The notes beneath the pieces are model-generated. The model saw only the letters and a program-made list of their open reading frames with translations. It had not been told where the DNA came from and ran no database searches. A program made the translations under genes and the position numbers. From ATM1 sp003577165 (GTDB taxonomy: Bacteria; Armatimonadota; Fimbriimonadia; Fimbriimonadales; ATM1), in contig SZPM01000020.1 in the NCBI GenBank assembly GCA_030263715.1, forward strand, positions 1 through 43,519: a stretch of DNA of 43,519 bases, given 5' to 3'. Below are positions 16,610 to 25,236 of the stretch, piece by piece. Every line of letters starts with the position of its first letter. Position 1 is the first letter of the stretch.

Positions 16610-17908
16610 CTACTCCGGGTTTCCGCTGACGTCGTCTGGAATCCGTAGGGGCGGCCGAGCCTCCGCTTCCGTCCGCGACTGCACCAGTTTGAGCAGGTCC
16701 ACGCCGAACACTTGCTTGATCTGCTCCAACGTCACAGCCGCCTTCAGCGGCAGCGATCCGTCTCCGAGCGCGTTCGGTGTTCGAGCGTCGATCATCGTGA
16801 CGTTCTTGATCTCCGTGTCGGCCACCACGTGGGTGATCGTGTTGATGACTTTGTCCAGTTTCTGCAGGAGGAATACGTCTCGCGCATTCGGCCCCGCTTG
16901 CCGCCACCGCTCCGACAGAGTTCGCAAGACCTCGGCCCTCGCCTCTCCGTCCGCGACGATCGGGGCAGCCTTCGCCTTTGCTGCCGCCTCGGCAGCCTCG
17001 CAGGACGCCTTCGCGGGCTGAATGACGTCCGCGTCCAACTTCCTCCTCACTTGCTCGACCCGTGCTTTCTGAACCGCGACTTCCGCGTTCGCTTGCGCAA
17101 GCGCAGCAGCAACCGTGGCCTGCTCCTCTGCGACCAAAGCATCACGGCGGGTCAACACGTCTTTCAGTCGCTTCGCTGCATCCGCTTTCGCGACTTCCGT
17201 CTCGGCGTGAATCTTCGCTCTCATCTCGCGCTCTCGGTTCTCAGCAGTGCGCACCGCCGAGTCAGCCTTCGCGACCGCCTCCGCAATCCGCGCCTGGCGA
17301 ACGATCTCCGCGTTCTTCTGACGGCCGATCGAGTCGAGATACCCAACGTCGTCCTGGACGGCTTGAATCTTAAACGTGTCCACGACCAGCCCGAGCCTCG
17401 TCATGTCCTCTTCCACTTCCTGAACCAATCGCTCGGCGAACAGAATCTTGTCTTCATTCACCTGTTCGGGAGTCATGGTCGCCAATATCCCGCGAAGGCT
17501 GCCTTCGAGAGTGGACTTTGCGATCTGCATAATCTCCGGCCTCGCCTTCCCAAGAAATCTCTCGATCGCGTTGTTCAGCACGGGCTCATGACCCGCGACC
17601 TTGACGTTTGCGACACCATGCACCGACAGAGGCACCCCGCCTTTCGAGTAAGCGTTCGCAATCGAGATGTCAATCACCATGTTGGTGAGGTCCATCCGAT
17701 CCACGCGCTCCATCAGCGGAATCCGATAGCCGCGCCCCCCCTTGACGATCTTGTATCCGAATATGCGATTGCCAACGCGTCTTCGAGATCCTGAGAATAT
17801 CAGCACCTCGTTCGGGGCGCAGATGTAGATGAGGTTCCTCAGGTTGAGGAGAAAGAGCAGGAGTAGCCCCGCAAGTACGCCGAATGCGACGATCGCTGCT
17901 GAAATCAC
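16610..17908 (-). CDS. Flotillin-like SPFH protein (second of a pair)
   Basis: This is a 432-residue SPFH (band 7) protein. An N-terminal membrane helix (AAIVAFGVLAGLLLLFLLNL) is followed by the SPFH domain at about 30-200. A long Ala/Glu/Lys-rich coiled coil spans about 205-330, before a C-terminal oligomerisation region. Flotillins form membrane scaffolds that organise ordered lipid domains. The GTG start has a clear GGAGG seven bases upstream, at the end of the preceding flotillin gene. It ends with a Pro-rich tail ('TEAEARPPLRIPDDV'). It is the third gene of an NfeD-flotillin-flotillin operon. Confidence 0.9.
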   Translation of the reverse strand: MISAAIVAFGVLAGLLLLFLLNLRNLIYICAPNEVLIFSGSRRRVGNRIFGYKIVKGGRGYRIPLMERVDRMDLTNMVIDISIANAYSKGGVPLSVHGVANVKVAGHEPVLNNAIERFLGKARPEIMQIAKSTLEGSLRGILATMTPEQVNEDKILFAERLVQEVEEDMTRLGLVVDTFKIQAVQDDVGYLDSIGRQKNAEIVRQARIAEAVAKADSAVRTAENREREMRAKIHAETEVAKADAAKRLKDVLTRRDALVAEEQATVAAALAQANAEVAVQKARVEQVRRKLDADVIQPAKASCEAAEAAAKAKAAPIVADGEARAEVLRTLSERWRQAGPNARDVFLLQKLDKVINTITHVVADTEIKNVTMIDARTPNALGDGSLPLKAAVTLEQIKQVFGVDLLKLVQSRTEAEARPPLRIPDDVSGNPE

Positions 17909-17911
17909 CGC

Positions 17912-19252
17912 TTAACCTCCTTTGGGCCCTTTTGCCGGTTCGCGCTTCAACGCTGGCGCCTCGCCGTCCGATCCGGCCGACGCGGTCTGGCCGCCGGACA
18001 CGACTTTGGGGATGTCAATCCCCGTCGTGCGAGCGATGGCATCGAAGAGCGCGCTGAGCATTGCCGGGTACGCGGCGACGTACGAAGCCAACACTTGTCC
18101 CGTGCCGCTGTCAATCATGTTGAGGTTGTCAATCTTGACCTTGTGCACTCCCTCAGCCACCGCCGAGAGGATCTTCTCGATGTCCTCGATCAAATAGATC
18201 TGCAACGCGTTCTCGCCTGCGTCCGCCCACGCCTGTTGAAGCACTTCTAACGCGTGGCCGACCGCCTGGCCCCGTTCCCGAATCGCAGCAGCCTCGCCTC
18301 GCGACAGGTAAACCTGCGCCTCCTGCTCGGCTTCTGCCGGAATCACTCGATCCGCCTGCAAGCGAATCGCCTCGAGCTCTGCGCGGACGCGCTGCAGTTC
18401 CTGCTCCGCCTTCGCCCTCGCCTCTCTCGCCGCGGCGAGCGTCCTCTCCTCCTCGGAGCGCACCTGCGCTTCCAAGTCCGCCTTGATCTTCCGCAGTTCG
18501 TTCTGCATCTGCGCAATCGTCGCGTCGACGTTCGCCTCCATCACCCTCGCGCGCCCCGCGTTCTCGGCTTCCGTCTGCTCGGCGTCTCTTGTTGCGTCGC
18601 TTTCCGCCATCTCAGCGTCGCGAATCACGTGGGCGATCGCCTTCCTTCCAATCGAATTCAGATACTGCACCTCGTCGCTGACGTGCAGGATCTTCAATGT
18701 GTCGAGTTGGATGCCCAACTTGCTGAGGTCTTCTTCCGATTCGTGAGAGAGTTCTCCGGCAAACTTCAGCCTGTCCTCGTTCACCTCTTCCGGCGTGAGT
18801 TTCGCCAGCACGCCGCGCAGGTGACCTTCGAGCGTCTCCTTCGCGACTCGGCGTATCTCCTCTGGGTCGCGCCCCAAGAACCGCTCGATCGCGTTGCCGA
18901 TGAGCACCGCATCGCTGGAGATCTTGATGTTCGCAATCGCGTCGACGTTGAGAGGAATTCCTCCCTTCGAGTATGCGCCGCGAACGCCGATGGGAACTTC
19001 CATCACGTTGAGCCCCATCTTGTGCACCGTCTCGAACACAGGAACCCGCAATCCCCTTCCGCCGAAAATCACCCGGAATCCGCGCACCGATCCGTCCGGC
19101 ATCCTGTGCCGCCGACCCGAGAAAATCAGCACTGTGTTCGGAGGACAGATGTACAAGAACCTCCGAATGAACGCGAAAAGCGCCAGCAGTCCGATGACGG
19201 TCCCAAGAGCGACCAGTCCCCACACTGCGTACTCAGATAGCCCGTTAGTCAT
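17912..19252 (-). CDS. Flotillin-like SPFH protein (first of a pair)
   Basis: This is a 446-residue SPFH protein with the same plan as the next gene: membrane helix ('AVWGLVALGTVIGLLALFAFI'), SPFH domain, Glu/Ala coiled coil at about 215-330 and a C-terminal domain. The tail is Lys/Gly/Pro-rich. 'NAIERFLGRDPEEIRRVAKETLEGHLRGVL' is shared almost word for word with the partner, showing an old tandem duplication. The two differ strongly elsewhere, which suggests a hetero-oligomer. A TTG at 19261 is in frame, but ATG 19252 is better spaced from AGGA. Confidence 0.9.
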   Translation of the reverse strand: MTNGLSEYAVWGLVALGTVIGLLALFAFIRRFLYICPPNTVLIFSGRRHRMPDGSVRGFRVIFGGRGLRVPVFETVHKMGLNVMEVPIGVRGAYSKGGIPLNVDAIANIKISSDAVLIGNAIERFLGRDPEEIRRVAKETLEGHLRGVLAKLTPEEVNEDRLKFAGELSHESEEDLSKLGIQLDTLKILHVSDEVQYLNSIGRKAIAHVIRDAEMAESDATRDAEQTEAENAGRARVMEANVDATIAQMQNELRKIKADLEAQVRSEEERTLAAAREARAKAEQELQRVRAELEAIRLQADRVIPAEAEQEAQVYLSRGEAAAIRERGQAVGHALEVLQQAWADAGENALQIYLIEDIEKILSAVAEGVHKVKIDNLNMIDSGTGQVLASYVAAYPAMLSALFDAIARTTGIDIPKVVSGGQTASAGSDGEAPALKREPAKGPKGG

Positions 19253-19264
19253 GCCGTTCAATTC

Positions 19265-19885
19265 CTATTCTCCGAAAAACATGGACCGTCGCACGACTCG
19301 CGCGCGGTCGTTGTCAATGCCGACGACCATCACGTCTGCGCCGACCTCGATCGGCTGATCGTCATCGGGAAACGCGATGAGATCAATGAGTTCCCCTTTC
19401 ACGTTGCACCTCACCTTTCCCATTTCGCCGGGCTTGAGGGCTACGAGAACCTTCGCATCCGCGCCAACGATATCCTTCTCAGTCGCCGTGCTCGACGTGT
19501 CAACGTTGCGCAGGTAGTGCATCGCATACGAAACTCCAAGGCCCGCGGCCAATCCCGTGGCTCCGGCGAGAGCCGCGCCTGCTCCGGCCGAAATCGAAGA
19601 GAACCAAGTGAGCAGCAGCCCGGTCACGCCGAACCCGGTGGCGAGGTACGTCCAAAACCGGAGACTGAAGAACGGAATCCACACATCCGCATGGGTGTCG
19701 CCGTCATGTCCGGCGTGCAGGTCGTGGTCGCCTCCGTGCCCGATGTCGAAGTGTCCGTCATGCGCGCCATCGGCGCCGTGTCCGCCAAATGCGGACACCA
19801 AGATCAGCACCCCGCCGATGATCGCCGTGACGACGTACAGAGCTAGCATAGCCTTGAGCAATCCACGTCGGATCGCCCTTCTCAC
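19265..19885 (-). CDS. NfeD-like membrane protein with His/Asp-rich loop
   Basis: This protein of about 206 residues has a first membrane helix ('LALYVVTAIIGGVLILVSAF'). Residues 36-67 carry eight His and eight Asp. Two or three further helices follow ('FWTYLATGFGVTGLLLTWF', 'GAGAALAGATGLAAGLG'). The C-terminal OB-fold-type domain ('GEMGKVRCNVKGELIDLIAF') is typical of NfeD proteins, which partner flotillins. The start is uncertain: GTG 19885, or ATG 19849, which has AAGG close upstream. It leads the flotillin operon with only 12 bp between its stop and the next start. Confidence 0.82.
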   Translation of the reverse strand: MRRAIRRGLLKAMLALYVVTAIIGGVLILVSAFGGHGADGAHDGHFDIGHGGDHDLHAGHDGDTHADVWIPFFSLRFWTYLATGFGVTGLLLTWFSSISAGAGAALAGATGLAAGLGVSYAMHYLRNVDTSSTATEKDIVGADAKVLVALKPGEMGKVRCNVKGELIDLIAFPDDDQPIEVGADVMVVGIDNDRARVVRRSMFFGE

Positions 19886-19988
19886 TTAGGGGCCCGCGAG
19901 CGAAGTCCTGCCTTCTAACCGCATTCCCCACTAACTCATACCGAACCCGGCATCCGCCGGTTGCGCCCTTCGTCGGGCGCCGATACCA

Positions 19989-20447
19989 TCACCGCCTCGA
20001 TCCGCCGCCGCGAGACCCCTTCTCCCGGAACTCCGAAGGAGTCAACCCATACCTCGCCTTGAAGCCTCCGCTAAACGACCCCAAACTCGAAAACCCCGAA
20101 GCGGCGCACACCTCGCTCACAGGCATCTCCGTCGTCGCCAGCAGCCGCTGAGCCGTTTCAAGCCGCCGCCGCGACCGGTACTGAGAGGGCGTCTCGCCGA
20201 ACGTCTGCCGAAAGACCCGCTGCAAGTGGAACGGCGAAAGCCCGACCTCCCGAGAGATCTCGGCGAGCGTGAGCCGGCGTCCCAGGTCCGAATCAATCAT
20301 CGCCTGCGCCCGAACCAAGGCCCGATAGACGGAAGCCCGCGTCGCCCACCTGGATGCCGGAACTTGAGCGAGTCCCACCGCAAAGGCGCAAGGGCCCTGC
20401 CTTCTCATCGCCATGCGTCGTGCCGACTCAACTCCGACCTCGACCAT
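19989..20447 (-). CDS. AraC family transcriptional regulator, DNA-binding part
   Basis: This 152-residue protein contains the two helix-turn-helix motifs of AraC/XylS regulators: 'LTLAEISREVGLSPFHLQRVFRQTFGETPSQYRS' and 'MPVSEVCAASGFSSLGSFSGGFKARYGLTPSEFR'. The usual ligand-binding N-terminal domain is absent; the first 40 residues have little character. Short AraC proteins of this kind exist, for example the SoxS type, but the target is unknown. The ATG at 20447 lies inside the 29-residue membrane ORF, in another frame. Confidence 0.85.
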   Translation of the reverse strand: MVEVGVESARRMAMRRQGPCAFAVGLAQVPASRWATRASVYRALVRAQAMIDSDLGRRLTLAEISREVGLSPFHLQRVFRQTFGETPSQYRSRRRLETAQRLLATTEMPVSEVCAASGFSSLGSFSGGFKARYGLTPSEFREKGSRGGGSRR

Positions 20448-20517
20448 AGAACAGCGCCCGGAAAATCAGGGCGACCACGAAGACCGCCAGCAGAATCACG
20501 ACCGCTCTCATCAACAT
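20428..20517 (-). CDS. 29-residue single-pass membrane peptide
   Basis: The ORF encodes MLMRAVVILLAVFVVALIFR and then ALFYGRGRS, a near-ideal transmembrane helix with a basic C-terminal tail. A very strong purine-rich ribosome-binding site (GGAGGAGGAAG) precedes ATG 20517. Its last 20 bases overlap the AraC gene start in another frame, so the two may be translationally coupled. No family is recognised. Confidence 0.55.
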   Translation of the reverse strand: MLMRAVVILLAVFVVALIFRALFYGRGRS

Positions 20518-20607
20518 CTCAATCTTCCTCCTCCCACGACGCCTCGAAATTCCCGCCCCGGAGCCTCCACAAACGCGGGCGCCCTCCGATAATCATCACA
20601 AGCGGCC

Positions 20608-20916
20608 ATGACGGATGCCTTGACTCAACCCTTGTTGGGACTCGGTGAGACTTTCCCGGAAGTACTCTTCGTGCTTCATCATCCTGCCTCCGGCAAGTAC
20701 GGATGCTACTTGCACGACGGAGTGCACGGCTTGGCCTGTTTCAGCACTCAAAACGGGGCTTTCCGATTTGCCGAGTGGATCGACCTCGCCGGAATGGCTT
20801 GTCTCGAGGTCAATTTCGACGAAGCTCGCGACATCGCAAAGGCGCGACCACTTCCGGTAGTGGCAGTGATGCTGCTCGACAATCTGGAAAGCCCTCTTAT
20901 TCACTTCGTGCGCTAA
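20608..20916 (+). CDS. Conserved-looking small protein of unknown function
   Basis: The 102-residue product has a compact alpha/beta pattern: 'EVLFVLHHPASGKYGCYLHDG', 'GLACFSTQNGAFRFAEWIDL' and 'LEVNFDEARDIAKARPLPVVAVMLLDN'. The layout recalls DUF3110/SseB-like proteins, where a strand-helix-strand unit follows 'F...A..FA'. I cannot assign a family firmly. No ribosome-binding site is obvious before ATG 20608. The stop overlaps the convergent DinB gene by 20 bp. Codon use is like that of real genes here. Confidence 0.7.
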   Translation: MTDALTQPLLGLGETFPEVLFVLHHPASGKYGCYLHDGVHGLACFSTQNGAFRFAEWIDLAGMACLEVNFDEARDIAKARPLPVVAVMLLDNLESPLIHFVR

Positions 20917-21460
20917 CCCCGGCGAACTCCCCAGCCCGATCTTCGATCTGACGGACGTGCCTCTCCGTGTGCTCGGTCAGCACGAGAAAGCAGTCTGCTA
21001 ATGTCATCCGAAACAGTTTGATCAGCGGGTTTCGTATCCTAATCCGCCCGACGCTCTTCGACTTCGCCGACTCGATCAGGCGAGCAAGGTCCTCTGTCTG
21101 ATCCTTCCAAGTCTGCACGACATCCGATTCGTACGTGTCTTGTCGCGGGAGCATCGGCTTCGGCGTCGCAACGTTTCCCGAAGGCCCGGATGCCTTTGCA
21201 AGCCACTTGCCGAACCACGTGTGCCTGACTTCCCCGGCTGCCCCCTCCGGCGCCCTTGCGGTGGCATCGCGCAGCGGCTCGATGTAGAACCGGTTCGCGA
21301 CGAACATGTGATCCAGAATCTGCGCCGCGCTCCAGGAATCGGGCTTCGGCCTCCAATTCAAACCCTCGGCGCCCAATCGAGCCACCGCCGCCTCTGCGCG
21401 GTCCACCAGATCCCGGACCCGCCGCGCGCAATCGTCGAAGAACTGCGCAGCGTCCATCAT
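20897..21460 (-). CDS. DinB-like (DUF664-type) four-helix protein
   Basis: This 187-residue DinB-superfamily protein has the N-terminal helix 'AQFFDDCARRVRDLVDRAEAAVARL'. 'NWRPKPDSWSAAQILDHMFVAN' carries the first metal-binding His, and 'LTEHTERHVRQIED' carries the other two. DinB proteins bind a divalent metal and include thiol-dependent transferases; the role here is unknown. ATG 21460 overlaps the stop of the DUF4434 gene (TGATG), so the two are coupled. The frame extends to 21676, but that part lies in the upstream gene. Confidence 0.85.
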   Translation of the reverse strand: MMDAAQFFDDCARRVRDLVDRAEAAVARLGAEGLNWRPKPDSWSAAQILDHMFVANRFYIEPLRDATARAPEGAAGEVRHTWFGKWLAKASGPSGNVATPKPMLPRQDTYESDVVQTWKDQTEDLARLIESAKSKSVGRIRIRNPLIKLFRMTLADCFLVLTEHTERHVRQIEDRAGEFAGVSARSE

Positions 21461-22377
21461 CACAGAACTTCCAGGCCGAAATGCTCGCAGTAGCGGCGGA
21501 ACAGGTTTTGAGCGGCTGGATAGCACGAATTCGGCGAGAGGAAGTGAGAGAACTCGAAGGTGATCGCCTTCTCCGACGACTGCGCTGCGGTCTCCAACTT
21601 GAATCGAAGCAGGCGCCAGTCGGCGGGGGGGAATTTGATCGGCATGTCGCGATCGAATGTTTCGACGTTCGACCAAATCGTCACGCCGTACCGATCTCCC
21701 AATTCACGGATTCCACTTGCGAATCTCGGCAACTCCTCATAGTGCACTTGACCATCTTGAAATGCACAGATGTCGAACGCCCCGCGCGTCGAAGCGAAGA
21801 TTCGATCCCAATGGTCAAACGATTCGTCCAACGAAAGTTCCGACCCGGACGAAAAGAGTTTCGCCCCCTGCGGATAGGGCGAAATCAGCACGGGGACGTC
21901 TTTTCGATCTTTGCAATGCCGTCCAAGGTGATTGAACAACTCGATAATGTGCGCGTCGTTCCTGCCCGTCTCGTGGCACAGGTACCACCCCCGGAAGGAC
22001 TCATGATGGCCATATCTCTCGACGGCCTCGTCGATAAAGGCACGATTGAGGTCAACTTCCTTCCACCACGAACGGCGATGCCAGTGAAAGCCGCTGTCGT
22101 ACAGCCCGAAGAAGATGCGAATCCCGTACTCGTCCCCAAGCGAGAAAAACAGTTCCCCAAGGTCTTCGTACACCGGCAACAGCCCCGGAACGCTCTTCGA
22201 AGGGAAGATGCAGCGGTTCTTATAGCCCGCGCGAATGATGATCGCCGTGTCGATCCCGATCTTCTGGAACAGCGAAAACTCACGCCGCCATTCGGCTTCG
22301 CCCCAGTTTTGTGAAGGTATGTCGTGCGTGATTTCGTCGAGAAATGTGCCCGAGATCGGCAGGGCCTGAACAGCCAT
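21460..22377 (-). CDS. DUF4434-type TIM-barrel protein, probable glycoside hydrolase relative
   Basis: The 305-residue product begins MAVQALPISGTFLDEITHDIP, matching the DUF4434 start. It continues with 'EFSLFQKIGIDTAIIIRAGYKN', 'FRGWYLCHETGRNDAHIIELF' and 'FDICAFQDGQVHYEELPRF'. The last two are the Glu- and Gln-containing strand ends expected at a barrel active site. DUF4434 proteins are related to glycoside hydrolases, but no substrate is established. No signal peptide is seen. Two starts are possible, ATG 22395 or ATG 22377; the second fits the family. TATACT lies nine bases before ATG 22377. Confidence 0.82.
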   Translation of the reverse strand: MAVQALPISGTFLDEITHDIPSQNWGEAEWRREFSLFQKIGIDTAIIIRAGYKNRCIFPSKSVPGLLPVYEDLGELFFSLGDEYGIRIFFGLYDSGFHWHRRSWWKEVDLNRAFIDEAVERYGHHESFRGWYLCHETGRNDAHIIELFNHLGRHCKDRKDVPVLISPYPQGAKLFSSGSELSLDESFDHWDRIFASTRGAFDICAFQDGQVHYEELPRFASGIRELGDRYGVTIWSNVETFDRDMPIKFPPADWRLLRFKLETAAQSSEKAITFEFSHFLSPNSCYPAAQNLFRRYCEHFGLEVL

Positions 22378-22645
22378 TGGCGGACGAGTATACATCCGGG
22401 GGACGATGCGTCTTACGCAGTTCGGGGCCCGCTGACGCGAGCCCCTTTGTTGCCTACCTTCACCTTATTCAGGCGAAGCCGTTTCGCCCCTCGCCGCCCG
22501 ATTCAATTCCTCCAGGCGGCCGTTCTCCCTTGTGGACTAACACCCACGGCGAACAGTCCGGCGACTGTCCTCACCTAAATTATGCCCGACCGCGCAGAAA
22601 CCCTGCAATCGGTTCGTCGAAAGATTCCCCACGCCCTTAGCCGTG

Positions 22646-22651
22646 TATTCT
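22646..22651 (+). promoter_or_regulatory. -10 box of a probably leaderless gene
   Basis: TATTCT is followed by seven bases and ATG 22659. There is no ribosome-binding site in between, so transcription would start at or next to the start codon. Confidence 0.5.
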
Positions 22652-22658
22652 AATCTCG

Positions 22659-23186
22659 ATGTACCACCGTCTCAGGGCGCTCCACAGGTGGGCAGGTCTC
22701 CTCGCGAGTCTGTTCCTGCTCGTCATTTCAAGCACCGGATTCCTCCTGGCCACAAAGGGATCACTCGGGTGGGTGAGGCCCCCAACACAGCAGGGGACGC
22801 CGGTCGAAGGGATCGAGGAACTCGTCTCCCTCGCGATCGCAGCCGAAGCCGCCTTCGCGCTCGGACTCCCAGGGCTCCAGACCGTGGACGACATCGACCG
22901 CATGGACTACAGACCGGGAGACAACATTCTCAAAGTCGTGTCCAAGCGCAACTACCACGAAGTCCAAGTGGACATGGCGACCGGCAAGGTGGTCCAGGTG
23001 GCCAAGCGAGTGGATCAATTGGCTGAGGACATCCACGATCTAAGTTACTTCGCAGACTCGCTCCACGCTTACGTGCTCCCCGTCGTCGCCCTCTTCCTCT
23101 TCTTCTTGGGCGCGACGGGAATTGTCATCTTCTTCGTGCCGATCGCCCGACGGCTCCGTTATCGCCGTCAGTCCCGCGCTCGCTAA
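22659..23186 (+). CDS. PepSY-associated membrane protein
   Basis: This 175-residue protein starts with the PepSY_TM signature: 'LRALHRWAGLLASLFLLVISSTGFLLATKG', a helix preceded by a His-Arg pair. A periplasmic PepSY-like domain follows (about 50-110, with 'YHEVQVDMATGKVVQV'), then 'LHAYVLPVVALFLFFLGATGIVIFF' as second helix and a basic tail. Relatives are iron-uptake-linked or respiratory membrane proteins; the role here is unknown. It appears leaderless, with TATTCT seven bases upstream of ATG. Confidence 0.82.
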   Translation: MYHRLRALHRWAGLLASLFLLVISSTGFLLATKGSLGWVRPPTQQGTPVEGIEELVSLAIAAEAAFALGLPGLQTVDDIDRMDYRPGDNILKVVSKRNYHEVQVDMATGKVVQVAKRVDQLAEDIHDLSYFADSLHAYVLPVVALFLFFLGATGIVIFFVPIARRLRYRRQSRAR

Positions 23187-23323
23187 GGCGTCCCCAAATT
23201 CCATCGATTTTCCCGGCGCGCGCGGCTGCGCCCTCCAGTTGTCGCGCCTGCATGCCGAAAAAAACGAAGAAGGCGCTCGAAGTTTGGCCCGGCCGCCGGC
23301 TTTGCGCTCCGCTCGTTAGGATT

Positions 23324-24025
23324 ATGGGGATCGCACTGGAACAGGCCGTGAAACGGGTGGCGGATTTAGTGGCCGCCTTGTGTCTCATAACGCTGCTCTC
23401 CCCCATCATGGCGCTCGTCGGGCTTATCATTCGTGTCTCATCACCCGGTCCCGTGCTCTTTCGCCATCGCAGGATGGGAAAGAACGGTGAACCGTTCTAC
23501 ATGTTCAAATTCCGCACCATGGTGGACGGCGCAGACTGTATGGGCCCGGAAGTCACGATCGAAAGCGACTCCCGCATCACAAAGGTCGGGAAGTTTCTCC
23601 GCAAGGCGAAATTGGACGAACTGCCGCAGCTGTTCAACGTCGTTCGAGGAGACATGAGCCTCGTCGGCCCACGGCCCCAGTCTCTCAGTTACATCCCCTT
23701 CTATCCGAAGGATGACCTGGACGTGATCCTAAGCGTTCGCCCGGGAATTACGGGGCCGACTCAACTCTGGCTCCGGGACGAAGAGAGACTGCTTGCGAAG
23801 CAGGACAATCCGCTCGACTTTTACACAAACGACCTGCTGCCACTCAAGATCGCTTCCGACGTCGCCTACGTCTACGGCAGGACTCTGCCGTACGACCTCG
23901 GAGTCCTCATCAAAACGGCCACAGCGCTCTTCGTGCATCGGCCGGTGGAGATTCGCGTCCCCCTTCCAGCGAGCTCTGCGCAACAGGCGGAAACGAAGAC
24001 TCAGCCCGCGTCTCGCGCGGCCTAA
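23324..24025 (+). CDS. Polyprenyl-phosphate sugar-1-phosphate transferase (WcaJ/RfbP type)
   Basis: This 233-residue bacterial sugar transferase starts surface polysaccharide or glycan synthesis by moving a hexose-1-phosphate to undecaprenyl phosphate. It has one N-terminal hydrophobic segment ('VADLVAALCLITLLSPIMALVGLIIR'). The catalytic core contains 'PGPVLFRHRRMGKNGEPFYMFKFRTM', 'LDELPQLFNVVRGDMSLVGPRP' and 'VRPGITGPTQLW'. It lacks the extra four helices of full-length WcaJ. The frame opens at 23252, but ATG 23324 fits the family start. It converges with the GT4 gene, overlapping four bases. Confidence 0.9.
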   Translation: MGIALEQAVKRVADLVAALCLITLLSPIMALVGLIIRVSSPGPVLFRHRRMGKNGEPFYMFKFRTMVDGADCMGPEVTIESDSRITKVGKFLRKAKLDELPQLFNVVRGDMSLVGPRPQSLSYIPFYPKDDLDVILSVRPGITGPTQLWLRDEERLLAKQDNPLDFYTNDLLPLKIASDVAYVYGRTLPYDLGVLIKTATALFVHRPVEIRVPLPASSAQQAETKTQPASRAA

Positions 24026-25236
24026 CGGAGCGAGTTGAACAGACCGGCGTACTGGTCCAACACAGATTCTCTCGCAAACGAAGTCCGATAGACTCTTGCA
24101 GCGTTTGCTGACATCTCCTGAAGTTCGGTTCTGCTCTCAATAGCGTGCTCGATGACCTTCCGCACCGCTTCGGCGTCCCCCGCCACCCAACCGCACCGAC
24201 CTTCGACTGCGATCCTGGCAACGTCTGCTGTCGGGCTCATCGTCGCGATGAGCGGCTTGCCCGCAGACAAGAATGTGAACGCGCGCGACGGCACGGCAAG
24301 CCCCTCCATTCCTGGTTCTAGGCCGACGAGGCATGCGTCCGACGCTCGCACCCAGTCGAGGAATTCGTTCTGCGACAGGTATCCGAGCAGCATCACGTTG
24401 GAGATTCCCTCCGCCTGGACTCGCTCCGCGACGTGAACTCGTCGAGGCCCATCACCCAAAAATACGAAGCGCACTTCCCTTCCCCGAAGCGACTTCGCCG
24501 CGTCTAAAATCGGATCGATCGGATGCATGATCCCCATGTTCCCTGCATGCAGAATCACCAATTCGTTTTCTGAAATCGCAAGTCGCGTGCGCGCATCATG
24601 AGCGCCGTCTCCGCTACCGATTTCAGGCCTACCCCATAGCGGTATCACTTCGACTCGGCTTGGGTCAACGCCCTTCTTCGTGACCAGCGTCTCCTTCATT
24701 CCTTCGCCGAGGACGACGACCTTCGTCGCCCTTCCCAGAACCCTTCGATGCGCGCGATCCCACAGTTCGATGAGAAACTTCGGGACGCGCAGCCACCCGG
24801 AAGCAACGAGCGCGTCGGGGTGAATGTCGTGCAGCAGATACACGAACGGGATGGTGAGGTCCCTTGCAACTCGCGCACCAATGCGGCCGACGAGTGGTGG
24901 ATTGCTCAAAGTGACGACCACATCGGGCCGAATCGAGCGCGCGATCTTCCTGGCGGCCGAAGCACCCCCCCGCAAAAACCTCCAGTACCCGACGATCCTT
25001 GAACGCATGCTGGCGCGCCCACGCGTTCGCATGGCAACTCGATAGACGTGAACGCCGTTCAGCACCTCCTCAGCCGGCTGCTCCTTCACATCGCCGCCGT
25101 AACTTGGCTGACCGGCTACGACGTGAACCTCGAAGCCGCGCTTCACGAGCCCCTCACAGAGGTCGGCTGCGATCTGTCCCGATGCCGCGACGTCGGGAGC
25201 GTAGTACTGATTGACGACGAGAAGGCGCCTACCCAC
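24022..25236 (-). CDS. GT4 family glycosyltransferase (WcaI/WbuB-like)
   Basis: This 404-residue GT-B enzyme has 'LLVVNQYYAPDVAASGQIAADLCEGLVKRGFEVHVVAG' at the N-terminus, the acceptor domain of WcaI/WbuB-type GT4s. 'VILHAGNMGIMHPIDPILDAAKSL' lies in the donor domain. The second-domain E-x7-E motif is modified ('GLAVPSRAFTFLSAGKPLIA'). It most likely adds a sugar, plausibly fucose, to a lipid-linked oligosaccharide, because gmd and fcl precede it in the same operon. GTG 25236 overlaps the fcl stop by eight bases. Confidence 0.88.
   Translation of the reverse strand: MGRRLLVVNQYYAPDVAASGQIAADLCEGLVKRGFEVHVVAGQPSYGGDVKEQPAEEVLNGVHVYRVAMRTRGRASMRSRIVGYWRFLRGGASAARKIARSIRPDVVVTLSNPPLVGRIGARVARDLTIPFVYLLHDIHPDALVASGWLRVPKFLIELWDRAHRRVLGRATKVVVLGEGMKETLVTKKGVDPSRVEVIPLWGRPEIGSGDGAHDARTRLAISENELVILHAGNMGIMHPIDPILDAAKSLRGREVRFVFLGDGPRRVHVAERVQAEGISNVMLLGYLSQNEFLDWVRASDACLVGLEPGMEGLAVPSRAFTFLSAGKPLIATMSPTADVARIAVEGRCGWVAGDAEAVRKVIEHAIESRTELQEMSANAARVYRTSFARESVLDQYAGLFNSLR

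Noticed and set aside
19963..19980. GCGCCC/GGGCGC hairpin after the AraC gene
   Set aside because: Six-base stem with no T-tract on either strand; too weak to call a terminator.
22421..22449. Possible terminator hairpin (GGGGC...GCCCC followed by TTTG)
   Set aside because: No plus-strand gene ends just before it, the stem has a mismatch and the T-run is only three bases.
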